A DNA stretch of 64,000 bases. Origin: Ligula intestinalis (taxonomy: Eukaryota; Platyhelminthes; Cestoda; Diphyllobothriidea; Diphyllobothriidae). This document shows, one piece after another, positions 44,013 through 55,154 of this stretch. The notes below the pieces were generated by a model. That model made no database searches. It was not told the DNA's origin and was given only the letters and a program-made list of their open reading frames with translations. A program made the translations under genes and the position numbers. The DNA lies in the NCBI GenBank assembly GCA_036362985.1, contig JAYGXS010000001.1, positions 53,502,185 to 53,566,184 on the forward strand. The letters are read 5' to 3'. Within the stretch, counting starts at the first letter, position 1. Each line of letters opens with the position of its first letter.

Positions 44013-45263
44013 TTGTCACCATTAACTTCGTCACTCCTGATCGATATTCAGAAAGAGGAAACGCGTGATTCTCGCCAAAGGAGAAGACGGCGCAACTTGA
44101 TCAATCGAACGCAAGCTAGCTTCTGCAGAGTCTCGCTCTTGGTCCGCTGGAAGGCTTACGCCGAGCACTTTCTCGAAATGTCGCATGTGGTTCAGACTGA
44201 ACCGCACCCAGCTTGTCCTTTTGAATCTGATTCATCCAACTTCGGTCCTGCTGTCGGCGCTTTCCGTGCTTATGTTTCACCAATTATCGCAATCTGTGGT
44301 CTGATCGGAAGTCTTCTCATCATTATTGTCTTTACCAACGAGAAGCCCCGAACCAGATTCTCAATTTTTGCCATCAGTTTGGCAATCGCGCATGGCATGT
44401 CCCTCATCCTAAACACTATCATGGACGACTTTTTAGGCCGTGGATTACAATTCGCCACGGGCAATCAGTTTACACTAAAGCTGGACGCTACTTCTACCCT
44501 GGCTTGCAAGCTGATGGAGTACTTTCCGAATGCTATGTATTTTGCCGCCTCTTATTTGATGGTCACCTTTTCTATTGATCGGGCTCTCACAATCTACCAA
44601 CCGCTGCGGTTTAATTCCTTCTTCTATCGCAAGTACGCTACTCTGGCCTGCCTCTTAGTCTTCCTTGTTGGGCTTCTGGGGAATTTACCCCGCTTGCTGA
44701 TTCAAAAACTGCGATTTGACTCCGATATCCCGACCAACTACACCTGCGTGATGAATCGAGATTATCCAAAGATGGCTAAATTTGCGATTGTATTCAGTAC
44801 TGCCGTCACATTTTTTCTACCCATCCTGGTAATCTTTGCACTAAACATCGTTATAGTCGCCCGGCTTTGGCAGATACATCGGTGGCGGCGGCGTCAGCTA
44901 CAGATCAAAACTCGTGTTGTCTCCGAACTAGGCCGGGCCGCAGGACACCTGGCAATGAGCATGGCCTTCCTGCTGCTCTACGTTCCGGTAGGCTTTGTCG
45001 TACTGGTTCGGCTGCATTTCACGGAAGTTCACGGCGATGACACCAGTGCTGCGGCTCTTCGAATTGTCGACTTGTCACGTCTCTTCTCCTCTCTCAAGGA
45101 CCTGGCTTACGCAGTCAACGTGGTAATTTACGCGGTGTTTTTGAAGAACTTCCGAGTACGCCTACTGCGCCTTTTGTTCTGTAAACGAACTGATGAAACC
45201 CTCAGCAATCAGGCTTCTCGGATGGAAAAGTGTGTACGGAACGTCGCAATGCCCGGTGTATGA
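44013..45263 (+). CDS. Rhodopsin-like (class A) G-protein-coupled receptor, single exon
   Basis: 416 codons from the first ATG. Met56 (44178, GAA before ATG) is a likelier start because residues 1-55 are basic (RRRRR at 23-27) and lie before TM1. Seven hydrophobic segments: about 86-107, 117-137, 164-186, 207-226, 257-284, 309-333 and 356-377. Cys165 and Cys245 can form the usual disulfide; NYT at 242 is a glycosylation site. The DRY region is SIDRALTIYQPL (189-191 DRA). TM5 keeps Pro270. Unusual: TM1 has Ser100 where Asn is expected, TM2 has LAIAH (His127) in place of LAxxD, TM4 lacks Trp, TM6 lacks CWxP and TM7 is NVVIY instead of NPxxY. The receptor probably senses a peptide or other extracellular ligand; the ligand is unknown. 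The altered motifs recall flatworm-specific orphan families such as PROF1, which is only a suggestion. Confidence 0.92.
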   Translation: MSPLTSSLLIDIQKEETRDSRQRRRRRNLINRTQASFCRVSLLVRWKAYAEHFLEMSHVVQTEPHPACPFESDSSNFGPAVGAFRAYVSPIIAICGLIGSLLIIIVFTNEKPRTRFSIFAISLAIAHGMSLILNTIMDDFLGRGLQFATGNQFTLKLDATSTLACKLMEYFPNAMYFAASYLMVTFSIDRALTIYQPLRFNSFFYRKYATLACLLVFLVGLLGNLPRLLIQKLRFDSDIPTNYTCVMNRDYPKMAKFAIVFSTAVTFFLPILVIFALNIVIVARLWQIHRWRRRQLQIKTRVVSELGRAAGHLAMSMAFLLLYVPVGFVVLVRLHFTEVHGDDTSAAALRIVDLSRLFSSLKDLAYAVNVVIYAVFLKNFRVRLLRLLFCKRTDETLSNQASRMEKCVRNVAMPGV

Positions 45264-45452
45264 AGTTAGTTTTTTTAATTTGCAAGATCATAAGCCAATT
45301 ATCTCAGGCCTCTTTCTGGCTGACTTTTCCTTTCTTTCTCCATATGGAATCAATGCAAACTCTGCAGTTAACATCCGATCATTTGTGAGGAACATATTTA
45401 GTTATCCTCTCGACTGTCACACGCTTCTGACGTAGTTGCTCCTCTGTGTAAA

Positions 45453-45458
45453 AATAAA
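45453..45458 (+). promoter_or_regulatory. Candidate poly(A) signal of the receptor gene
   Basis: AATAAA lies about 190 bp after the stop codon, in the right orientation and at a usual distance. Such hexamers occur by chance in AT-rich DNA. Confidence 0.4.
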
Positions 45459-48400
45459 CAGCGAAACAAGTTCCAAACAGAATCCTACCAGGTGAACGAA
45501 CTGTCCAAAATCTATTGGTTTTAAATATCCACTACAGTCTAAAGGAATTTATGTATTGCATACCACTTCACTATAAGCATATTTGGCATTGAAACGAAAA
45601 TTCGCGAATGTTAAACGGCTATTTATAGTTTACTTCTCGACATCAACAAGTGTTGTCCAAAATTTATGTCTTGGCGCACTCGCTGTTTGCGTTTTTGACT
45701 ATACTTTTTGGACAGTTTCTTCGGTTTGAATACGAGATCATCCATCTTCCCTGATATGACATTTTACACGGATTCATATTGTCCTCGTGCCAAGAAATCA
45801 ATTAGACTGCTCGATGTTTTCTCATTCTTTGAAAATGCTAGTTGTTTTACCTGCTCCCAGGTATGGGCAGCGTTCCGCCGCCCCATGTCTTTTATAAAAT
45901 AAGACCCACTACTAATTTATACAAGGCGCTTCTGTAGTATTAGATTATTAAATGGTTGAGACATAAAACAGTTACGAACAGTTCATGAACAGTTCATGAG
46001 TCACTGATGGCTCCACTAACACCTTGGTGTAAGTAAACATAAGCAAGCAACGTGGAAACTAGCCTTAGAAAGTATGTCAAGTAGACGGGGTGATTAGAAT
46101 CATTATTTCATGCTTCTTTTGCGTATTCGGCTATCCATACTTTGACCGTAGGAATCACTTTCCAGAGGACAGTACGCCAGCCGTGTGGATTGCCAAGGTA
46201 GCCAAGTACTACCTCTGTGATTGTTTTATCGGCAAAACAATCAAGTGTAGGCGAGTAGTTATTGGTGTCACGTGACAAACAGGAACCCTTATTCATTGCT
46301 CGCATATTACCGTAGATGGACTATCTCATGCAATCCTAGGAGTTTTACAAGTAACTCCCTCTTACTCAAACGCAGCCCAAGCTGTGGCCCGCAAAGTCTT
46401 AAAGCAATAAAGTTATGATCGTTCTTCACAATAGGGCATATTATGATTCATGAGGGAATATAAGGTTTTATAGAAACACCAGCTTTTTTAACAATGTGGA
46501 AAATTCCGAAAAAGTGGAAATCGGGCGTACTAGGTAAACTTAAGTTTTCCATGTAGAGGAAGATCTTTCCTGCAAAACCACTGAGTAGATAAAGCAGCAC
46601 AACTAAAATTACGTTGGAAAATAATCGTTTTGTCAAGTTTTTGAATAAATATGCTTCCATATTACGTGCAATATAATGTATGGCTGTTACCGAAGAGCCT
46701 AAATTTCGCGTATGTATTCTAACACGTTTTCACGAGAACTGCTAGTTGTTCCTTTCGTTTATGCATCGCTTGACTTATGTTGGACTAAGGCAACCACGTT
46801 TTCGCTTGATATGCCCCATAAAGAGATCACAGGAGTAATATATTGCTTAAGCTCACTTGCGGACATACCAGTCAGTGACTAAAAAATTTAAATAGAATTA
46901 CCGGGAGCAGTTTAAATGTACCATTTTTATACACTAAGAGTTATTGCCTTCCGCCGTATTGTTTTGCAATTATTTCGATATTTCTATTACGAAGAGGTTC
47001 AGATCTTCCATGAAATTCTAATAAAGGCTTTATGATTTTCACTGGCTTTAGTCAATTGACCATCAATAATGTGTACATTCTATGTGCTTACCAAAACCTT
47101 CAAAATAAAATATATCTTGAAAACTTTTACAAAGATAACCAGCTTTTAAACATTTTTTTCTCGTGCAGCTGTCTTTGTGTGTCATAGTTTCAGAACCGCC
47201 CAATCATGTGAACTCATTGCCGAGAAAACTGAACGGCCACTACAAAAGTCGCTAATGAATATGCTCAAGATTGATTTAGAAAAATTGTACAAAACGTTAA
47301 CTCTTGAAAAAAAGCTTTTCTTGCATATTTTGGCGTCTGATGTCTGCGTACTTTAATTTTTTGATGATAAAGTCAAGGTCAAAATGTGAAATTTTGGCCA
47401 GTGGATTGATTTACCTAACAATTAGGGATATCTGTTATAAATGAAAGAGCTGCTTGTTTTATCTAAAATGGAACAGCTTTCAGCATATCTGGTTACTTCT
47501 AGACTAAGTTCATCAATAACAAATATAAAGTAGAGTGGCAATAATATCAACGGCGATTTTGGAAAAAAACTGTTTCGCAATGTCCCGTGACAACTCTGTC
47601 AAATGTTTGTTATGTTAACTGTCTCCAACTTCGTATCGATTGTACAATTAATTTGGTTGCCATATACTCATAAACTTCTCAAATGCATTCCTTGTCTCCA
47701 ATATAAAATATAAATTTAATGTGGAGTTATGCAAAGAACAACTTCAAAAGTTTATTGCTCAATTTTATGGCACAAAACTTGGCAGATTTGCAAAATATCA
47801 TTTTTCAAACTTATTTCACTCTTCTATCCCCAAAAGTAATGCGCTACCTCCTAATTACATTAACCTTAATTTCATGGATGCAAAACAAAATTTTCCAGTT
47901 TATTAACAGCTATAATTAAAAAGTTTCTGCTCTTCATGAATGTTCTTTAATAGCGCCACATGCACACAAGAAGTTATTTTCCGCAGCGTTTAATAGCATA
48001 GGAAATTCCTCGGATATCAACAAATGCTGGATTTCACCCATTTTTACTTCGATTTTCTTCCGGTATTCTGATCTGAATGTGATTAAATTCTAGTAAACAA
48101 CATTTTGTGACCCAATTCAACCCAATGAACTAACTAAGCAACCTCAATTGAGCGTTAAACCCTCCAATCCCCAACCTTGCATCAGATATGTAATGTTCTG
48201 TACCTCAAAGTCCAATTTGCGAATTTATTTATTAGGGAGATAAGCTCGGTGTGGTGCTTGGATGAATACTTATTATATGGCCGCAGTATTATCACATATT
48301 CAACTTCCCTCGAAAGGTACCTTTTTAAAAAGGTTACTGGTGATCTTCAGTTCATAGTAATTTAACTGAAGGCTGGGAAACCTTGGAACTGAGCCCAAGC

Positions 48401-49277
48401 TGATTGCCAGCACAGTCAGTTGGTAAATTTGACAAACAAATGAAACTAGTCCAAAAATACGGCAAAATTAACGCGGCTATGTGCGAATAGCGTTAATAAT
48501 CTTACATGCTCAGATGACGGAATCTGAGCTTCCACTTTTTGACGCGAAAATTCAGCCTAAAGCATAAGCGCACGATCAAATATCAAAGACCGGAACCACT
48601 CCAATTCCGTCCTGCAATCAGGCGAATGCTATGCACGTCGTTCTTACATGGTGTTGGATATGCACCATAACCGCCGACAGGACGCTCGTCCATAAGTAAA
48701 CTATACAGCAGATGGTTTAATGCTCAATAACTGGCGGCTTGAATGTTTTTGACAAATTTGCCCACCGTATGCCCCAAAGCAAGTTGGGCGCAGGGGTGGC
48801 GATTGACTCAGATTATAGTGATAGTGGGCATGCGTTGCATGCGCCACACCCTATCCCCCTCTCCCATCTAGGGGATCAAGCGTAGGCGGTTGGCAAAGCT
48901 AGAACCCGACCTAAGCTTTGCACTACACCTCATAGTCTAACCTCACTAAACCAAAATTCCATGAAACAAGGGAGGAGGCTGGAGCTGCTCGGATCTCATA
49001 TCTGTGAGCGTACCATAGAGGCCCTATTTAGGAGTCATCGCAACTCGCCTCTCTTTCCTGAGAGGAAGACTGAGTTAGCCTGTCGGCCGTCAGTCTTTCA
49101 AGCCCCTGCTTTGAAAATACCGTGATAGAGTTGAGCGTGTCAGTCTGTTTACTGTGAGGAATACGTGCTAAGGCATTCGACCGCACATGTTTTGTTCTCC
49201 CTCCAGTCCACTGTCTGAATCGGTCAGTTGTCTGATCTGGGAAGTGGGTATGATGCAGACCTAGAGGGTTCTTCTGT
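45459..49277. other. AT-rich intergenic region, nothing recognised
   Basis: About 3.8 kb without recognisable coding, SINE or retroelement motifs. Frames such as 46090-46275, 47719-47919 and 49282-49028 are short and isolated. From about 48700 the base composition becomes more GC-rich, which suggests older inserted repeats. Confidence 0.5.
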
Positions 49278-49409
49278 GACAATATGTTTATTCACCTGAC
49301 GTTTCGATGTCCGTCGCGGATTCGTCATCAGAGACATGAGTAGCTACTCATGTCTCTGATGACGAATCCGCGACAGACCTCGAAACGTCAGGCGAATACA
49401 CATATTGTC
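49278..49409. repeat. 132-bp palindrome with hammerhead-like motifs in both arms
   Basis: Arms of 66 bp centred on GAGTAG|CTACTC with a few mismatches. Each arm reads outward CTGATGA, about 19 nt, GAAAC, GTC. A related unpaired segment lies at 38105-38187. See findings for the ribozyme question. Confidence 0.85.
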
Positions 49410-49719
49410 CCAGCGATCGAGTCTTCTTCTTCTTCTCAATTGCTTCCTGGGACACGGATGTTTGCTTGTATTGGTAGAGTTCTTCTGTGCTTACCATATA
49501 CACTACCTACCCCCCCCCCCACATGCACACAAAACGCCAGGATTTTACACACTGCAGGGGGGGCCTCGCCCCTCAAATGCAGTAGGCCGATCACATAGAG
49601 GAGACGCAGAAAACGCTTCGCACCTACGTGAGCGGTTCCTACTTCCTGTCTTTGGTGTGTGATATTGGCGCCAGTGAGAAGAGATATAGTAGTGTTCCAC
49701 CGGAAGCTTTAGTGCTGGA
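49410..49719. other. No gene recognised
   Basis: Short TTC-rich run near 49425 and a C run near 49509. Frames on both strands look incidental. Confidence 0.4.
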
Positions 49720-50567
49720 GTATGCAACCTAATAGGCCCATGAGGTGAGTGGACGTACGTAGGCAGCGCGGACAGTTGATGTGGTGTGGAGGATGTAGGT
49801 CGAGTCTTCTGGCTACGATTCGCCAGTCACAGTGCAATGATTTTGCAAGTGAGCGACCAGAATTTAACGTAAAATGAATGTGCGATCGCAATGAGAATGG
49901 TTGACATGGAGTCCACATTACTGGTTGTGGGGTGGTGCTAGTGAGTGTTTGGGTTTACGGGACCTCAAGAGGCAGTAGAAGAGCTGGAAGAGAAAGGTGT
50001 CTTCGCAGAGGCTGATGCGGTGCTGACGGTGGTGGCGTTTAAATTCAGTGAGCCACGTTACCCTCAGTCTTGCTGCTGAGTGGAGGTGTGCTACCTAAAT
50101 AGTCAAAACTGCCTAAAGTTTGAGTTTGGCACCGTTGACACTGATACGAGGGACGTTGTATTTAGTGCCGAGTGCAGGTGCATGCATGACCACGGTCAGT
50201 ACAAAGTTGGCGCAGCCGGCGGTGAAGAGGTACACATTCCTGTGCATGTCTTTTTCCATTTCGGTGTTTAGTGGGTTGCCGTCTTAAAAGAGCAGGTCGG
50301 GGATAGTAATCGTGAATAGACGCGTAAAGGCCTGAAGGCGCTGGCTATTTAGAAGATGGTCGTTGGTCCTGTTGATGATAGGGATTCCAGGACGCTTATC
50401 AGGTAGGCGTTTAGCACCACAGCGAAAAACATGAAACTAAAGAGAGAGGGGACGCGTACACATTCCTGCGTCAATCTTTCGGTTCCAGCGACTGTTTCGG
50501 AGACTTTCTTGTCGTCTGTAACGCGCCCTATCATTCCATCATGCAGCTGAAGCAGTATGTGCATCAA
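49720..50567 (-). pseudogene. RTE-like reverse transcriptase remnant
   Basis: Minus strand: 50567-50349 reads LLQLHDGMIGRVTDDKKVSE, then RVPSLFSFMFFAVVLNAYL, matching the palm motif LHDGMxARVxDxGxVSE ... VLAPTLFSLMFSAML of RTE-like elements common in flatworms. Further on it reads MEKDMHRNVYLFTAGCANF and NVPRISVNGAKLKL. Gln-Glu replaces the usual Gln-Gly before Cys in the QGCVLAP block, and stops follow. It is a decayed mobile-element gene. Confidence 0.65.
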
Positions 50568-51594
50568 TCGCTCAGGAAAGTGCTGGAGGACATGTTAATA
50601 GTTTAACATCCATCAACACCTATTCGATATCTGGGTCACTTCAGACATGGGACTGGAGTGCGGTCCCTTAACTCATAAACTCTTTCGGTCAATTTCCAAA
50701 GCTCGCAGTACTGTTTCAATTAATTTCGTAATTTAACTTGCTTAAATACTATTGAACTTCTCAATCTTCGTCTCAGTCAGCTTTTTATACGTTTGTGAGC
50801 GACCGTTTACGGGAGGCTCCAGAGAAATTAAGCGTTACTGGACCTCTTAAACCGGGCAATTCCAAATAAAGAAATAGCATAAAACACCCAGCTGTAAAGC
50901 GAATGAAGTGGGGCACGGGTACAGGTAAACTCCCTGACTACAGGTGATTTTACACTTACTTTGAGGATGGGATAAGGATCCTACTATTGTTAGCGTTAGG
51001 AAAGTTTTGGCCAGGTTTTCCTGGCCAAGTATGGACGGCTGCCAGGTGGACTATAATAGGGGGAGGGGTGGTGGCATGGAAGGCTAGGCTGTGACCTGGG
51101 ATCCGTGCCGTTGTCGAAAGGAGAGATCGTCGACTACAGAAGGTTCCCCGAGTCAAGAAGTCAGTAAGACCAAATAGCAAAAGACTCTGCAGAAACAAGC
51201 TGCACACCGTGAATAAGCCAGTCGACGTGTGTCTGGGTGTGCGTCCGCGCAGAGGTTACGGGATCTGGGAGCGCCCGCCAGCCAATCAGCAGAAGGCGCA
51301 TAGCACGCCAGACAAAGGGCAAGACATCAAGTTGACCTTAAGGCTTCGCGCGATCGGCACGCCAGTATTGTTCGTGCAAAGGCATTATGGGTCACGCTGG
51401 GCGCTGCGGCGAATTTGGCCAGTCGCGCGCGAGTGGCGGCGCATAGATTGACTGCGACGAAAACGTGTTAACACAGGGAGATAATCACAGGACCGACACA
51501 CCGCCACTTACACGCTTTCGCTGTCATGTTAAAACTCTGGCCAGGTTTTTTGTGTTGATCATGGAACGTGCTCTATATATTAACGTGCAGGTTT
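50568..51594. other. Intergenic, nothing recognised
   Basis: Mixed composition. Frames at 51207-50956 and 51209-51451 are short and without motifs. Confidence 0.4.
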
Positions 51595-52065
51595 CCCCGG
51601 GCCCGCCACCTGTGCCCGACTCCGTATTCGGTCTTCTTGACTCTGGCATGGCACTAGACCAGGAGTCGGACACCTTTTCGACTTAAAGAGCCATGAAAGC
51701 AAATATTTCGAAATATATTTCATTGAGAGCCATAAAGTATATTTTAAGATTAAATTGAATATGAGTATAATAAGCCCCAGGATTTATTATTTTAGATAAT
51801 AAAACCACAAAATCTGAAGTTTTTTTTTCAATTTTATCTGAAAGAGCCAGATGCAATCATCAAAAGCGTCACACCTGGCTCGCGAGCCATAGGTTGCCGA
51901 CCCCGGCACTAGACATGGGTGAGTGAGGGAAGGTGGAAGATGGTAGATGCAGTACAAGCCTACTATTACTTAAAGCGAACACACTCGCTAGTCACCGCGT
52001 TGGTCCTCAGTCTGCTGAGGGCAAACGCGGTGGTCGTAGTCGAACTCGATGGTCAAATCATAATG
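51595..52065 (+). repeat. Repeat R-C fragment split by a MITE
   Basis: The 51595-51659 and 51907-52065 parts together resemble R-C: CGGTCTTCTTGACTCTG as at 53322, and GATGCAGTACAAGCC as at 33615 and 39755. The middle is a hAT-type insertion. Confidence 0.55.
51660..51906. mobile_element. hAT-type non-autonomous element (MITE)
   Basis: 247 bp flanked by an exact 8-bp duplication CACTAGAC (51652-51659 and 51907-51914), the length hAT transposases make. Ends are CAGGAGTCGGACACC and, read inward from the right, CCGGGGTCGGCAACC. Repeated GAGCCA words near the ends resemble hAT subterminal repeats. AT-rich core, no coding. Confidence 0.82.
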
Positions 52066-52799
52066 CTTAAGATTATGAAAGGTTATAAGTAAAGTAAGGA
52101 CTTGGAACTAGGCACCCCCTGGAATTTAGCATAAGGCCACCCACAGTATGGGGTAGTTATCATAGCTACGTCCGACCGAGCGTAGGAAAAGCACTTGGGT
52201 ATCGTACTCGCATTGCGGTAAATGTTCTTCTACATTTTCTGATGCCCCGGGCAACACTTTTTTGCTTCGGCGCACTCCTAACTAACCTAGTACGTTAGTG
52301 GGAGTTTAGCTGATTGGTCTGATTGGTAGAATTTTAAAAGTGGTACACAAATTGACATGCAGTCCTGTTGGATCAAGAAGTAATGCATCTTTTTATACTT
52401 CTCTAATCTACGCCTCTTCTGGATTCCAAGATTCAATAATGTGAACTAGCCCAATCTAGAGGAGGCCAGTCTGAACGAAGGAATTTTAATCACCCACAAA
52501 GTGGCACCAACGGATGGACCAAAACTTTTGAATAGTAAAGAACGACTTGAGACATACTAAAAACATAAGAGAAATACGAAAGGTAAAATAACGTTGTTTA
52601 GCATTACCAATCCTTTTTCAAAAAGCGGACAATTCCGAAAGCGGTAAAAATCACGGTAACTAAATAAACTCCAGTATCACAGCCTGTTCATGCAAAAAAC
52701 GAATAAATAAATAAACATAAGCACGATAGCGTGTGAATATAGTCTTTTAGTTACGTTTGCACTAATAAGTCTAATATCAAGTGTAACCATGCTACTTAC
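52066..52799. other. Intergenic, nothing recognised
   Basis: No open frame or repeat that I can place. Confidence 0.4.
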
Positions 52800-53490
52800 G
52801 GAAAGAAGGCTCTTCGCTCGCTGGAATCATGTCTTTATTCATCTAAGCTTTCGAACTCCTACCAGAGTCTATCGACAGAGACAAAATCGGCAACAAAATG
52901 AGCAACAGTCATGGGGGCTAGGGGCCAATCAAACGCCATTCACACCATTCCGGAGGTGACCGCACAGGGTTTTGTGCGTCAGCGGCAAATCGATAAATCA
53001 ATTGGCTGAATCCTCATCGAAGGCCTAGGCTTCAATCAATTCACGGCTTTTTTTGCTTCTGTCTTAGGTGATTAGTTTTGTGGCTGCAAATTTAAACTCG
53101 TAACATATCTCTTAGGTGCGGGCCGCCACTAGTGATAATCTACCACCCAGTCTCACAGTCGGCGTGCTAGGTACGCTGGACCAACACGGGGGTTAGATGA
53201 GGGCACGGCAGGCGTTATTCGGGTTCCGGTCCTAATAACAAATACCGAACACGGGGTGGGGCGATGGCAGGCGTAGGTGCAGGCTCACGTCACGCCAGCC
53301 ACCTGCACCGATCCCACCTCCGGTCTTCTTGACTCTGCCTTGATACTGGTGCAGAAGGCGAAAATAGAGTGTGGAGGATACAACGCAATTTTGTTAGCAC
53401 GTAAAAGTCATTGCTCCTGCATCACTATTCAATGGAGCGCATGGTAAACTTCGTCGAACTGTCAAGGTTCCGTTCTAAGATTGTAAATGC
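52800..53490 (+). repeat. Repeat R-C, most complete copy
   Basis: Joins the 5' half (seen alone at 13545-14250) and the 3' half (seen alone at 11590-12010) in one run of about 690 bp. It contains TCCGGAGGTGACCGC, GTGGCTGCAAATTT and AACAAATACCGAACA. No protein motif; class unknown. Confidence 0.6.
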
Positions 53491-54829
53491 ACACCGGAGT
53501 ATCTGTGTAAAAACAAAGATATTGCGAAAACTACTAACCTTCTGCCTGTTCCGTTTCAAAATCAGGCAATAGCAGAAACTAAATCATCCGATATGGCTGT
53601 ACTCCAGTGGAAGGTGGGTAAACCAATGGCGGGGTAAGGCTGGAGGATGCGTTCGCAAGATAGGGCCGTCCGGATCAGGAAGGGCAGGCCGAAGCACCAC
53701 GTGATTCCAGTTGACAGTCCATCATGTGTGGTTGGGTTGGCCATGTTGCTGTAGAGGGGGGCGGAAGCGAAAGTTATTTAGCGTGTATGAGGTGTTACAA
53801 CCGACCATGCCTAGCATATAGATTTTGGGCGAAAACCATAGAGCTCAATGTTTAGCTGCTAAGAGCGCTCGTTGGCGCATTATCTTCGATTGACTTGCCG
53901 ATACAGTGCATCCCGTGTTGCAGGCTTCTTTCATGACAGCTAAGCAGTCGATGTCCAAAAAATGGACCAAGGTAGTGCGTGATGTCTTCGCCAAAAGCTG
54001 ATGCGTAGTGCCCATTGAAAAAGGTAAGGATACTTCCTATTTTTCAGTCCTGGCTGAGGCTCTGGCACTATGACGGAGGCAATTGCTGCAGATAAGGACA
54101 ACAAGGTTGGGGAATGCGATTCATAATCGGTTGGTCCGCCACTGTCACGTGGGAAGGATAGAAAAAACCTTACTTCCTAATGAAATATCAGTGCCGTCAC
54201 TTTTAGAAAACTAATAACGGTGATGTGGGCCTCAGACAGGGTTGAGAAAAAGAATAGCATGCGATCGGTGACTTTTCTGACTTTTCTGTTTTCCTGGAGG
54301 AACCATGATCAGATATAGTCCTAAATAAGAGTGCCTGAGACACAATAAATCCAGCACATATAGACTACAGTCCTCATGCAGCCACATGTCCATTATGGGT
54401 AGCGGCTTCAGCTTTCGGCGCTATAGGTCCTATTTTATGCTATGAGGACTTCTTAGTCCGTGTCTAACTCGGTAATTATCTTGCCATTGTTTATTTTATG
54501 GTGTGATAATCATGGCCACTTATTTGGCTCTCCTGGGAACTATTGGTCGTTGGCGCCTCTAAGGAAAAGTTTCAAGAAGGAATCTGGAAGTTGAGGTAAT
54601 CGTGCTTGATAATGTACTGCGGACCGAGGGATCAAGATTCAAGCAACTCGTGACTCCTGTGATTGTCAATTCTTGCGGTAAATTTGACCTCGCCAAACTT
54701 GGAAGTGCGGCCGCATCCCGCCGAAGGAGCCACGAATGAGAGCTAGCATCATGTCTAAGCATTGCTGATACATATTCTAATAAGCTGTTAGCGCGTGCCA
54801 TGAAAATAGTGGTTCCCACTGCACGTACC
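53491..54829. other. Intergenic, nothing recognised
   Basis: Low coding signal. The 54852-54559 minus frame is a shadow of the RTE-like tail on the other strand or random. Confidence 0.35.
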
Positions 54830-55000
54830 AGACGTACAGTTAAAAGTAACACAGCTACCTATGAGCCTAGTAGGATCGCTACCGCAAAGGCGAAAAGGGC
54901 AGCCCGAAGGGGCTCTACCCAACCGACGAACGGTGCCAACACACAAGCCCCTCCAACCAGCTCGCGCACAAGCACAAATCTACCTACTCCCTCCGTCGCG
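54830..55000 (+). pseudogene. RTE-like element, C-terminal tail fragment
   Basis: Reads TVKSNTATYEPSRIATAKAK, then RAARRGS. This resembles the VKTGxAIYEANRIAAAKAKR block before the zinc-finger tail of the flatworm RTE-like proteins whose RT is at 49720-50567. The zinc fingers are not readable here. Confidence 0.5.
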
Positions 55001-55154
55001 TCACACTCTTCTATCGCACATATCACGCAGCCAACCTCCTCCACCAGCTGGCTGATGGATGGGTCGATCATCGCCTCGCCTTTCCTGATAGGAGGAAATG
55101 GCTTCCACGAAGAAGAAAGGCCCAAAGTGGCTTGATGTTTACGATCGAAATTAA

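Noticed and set aside
49028..49282. 84-codon minus-strand frame
   Set aside because: It overlaps the palindrome edge and shows no recognised domain.
54559..55135. Overlapping frames of 97, 111 and 88 codons as a host gene
   Set aside because: The readable part (54830-55000) resembles the tail of an RTE-like protein; the rest is a shadow in other frames.
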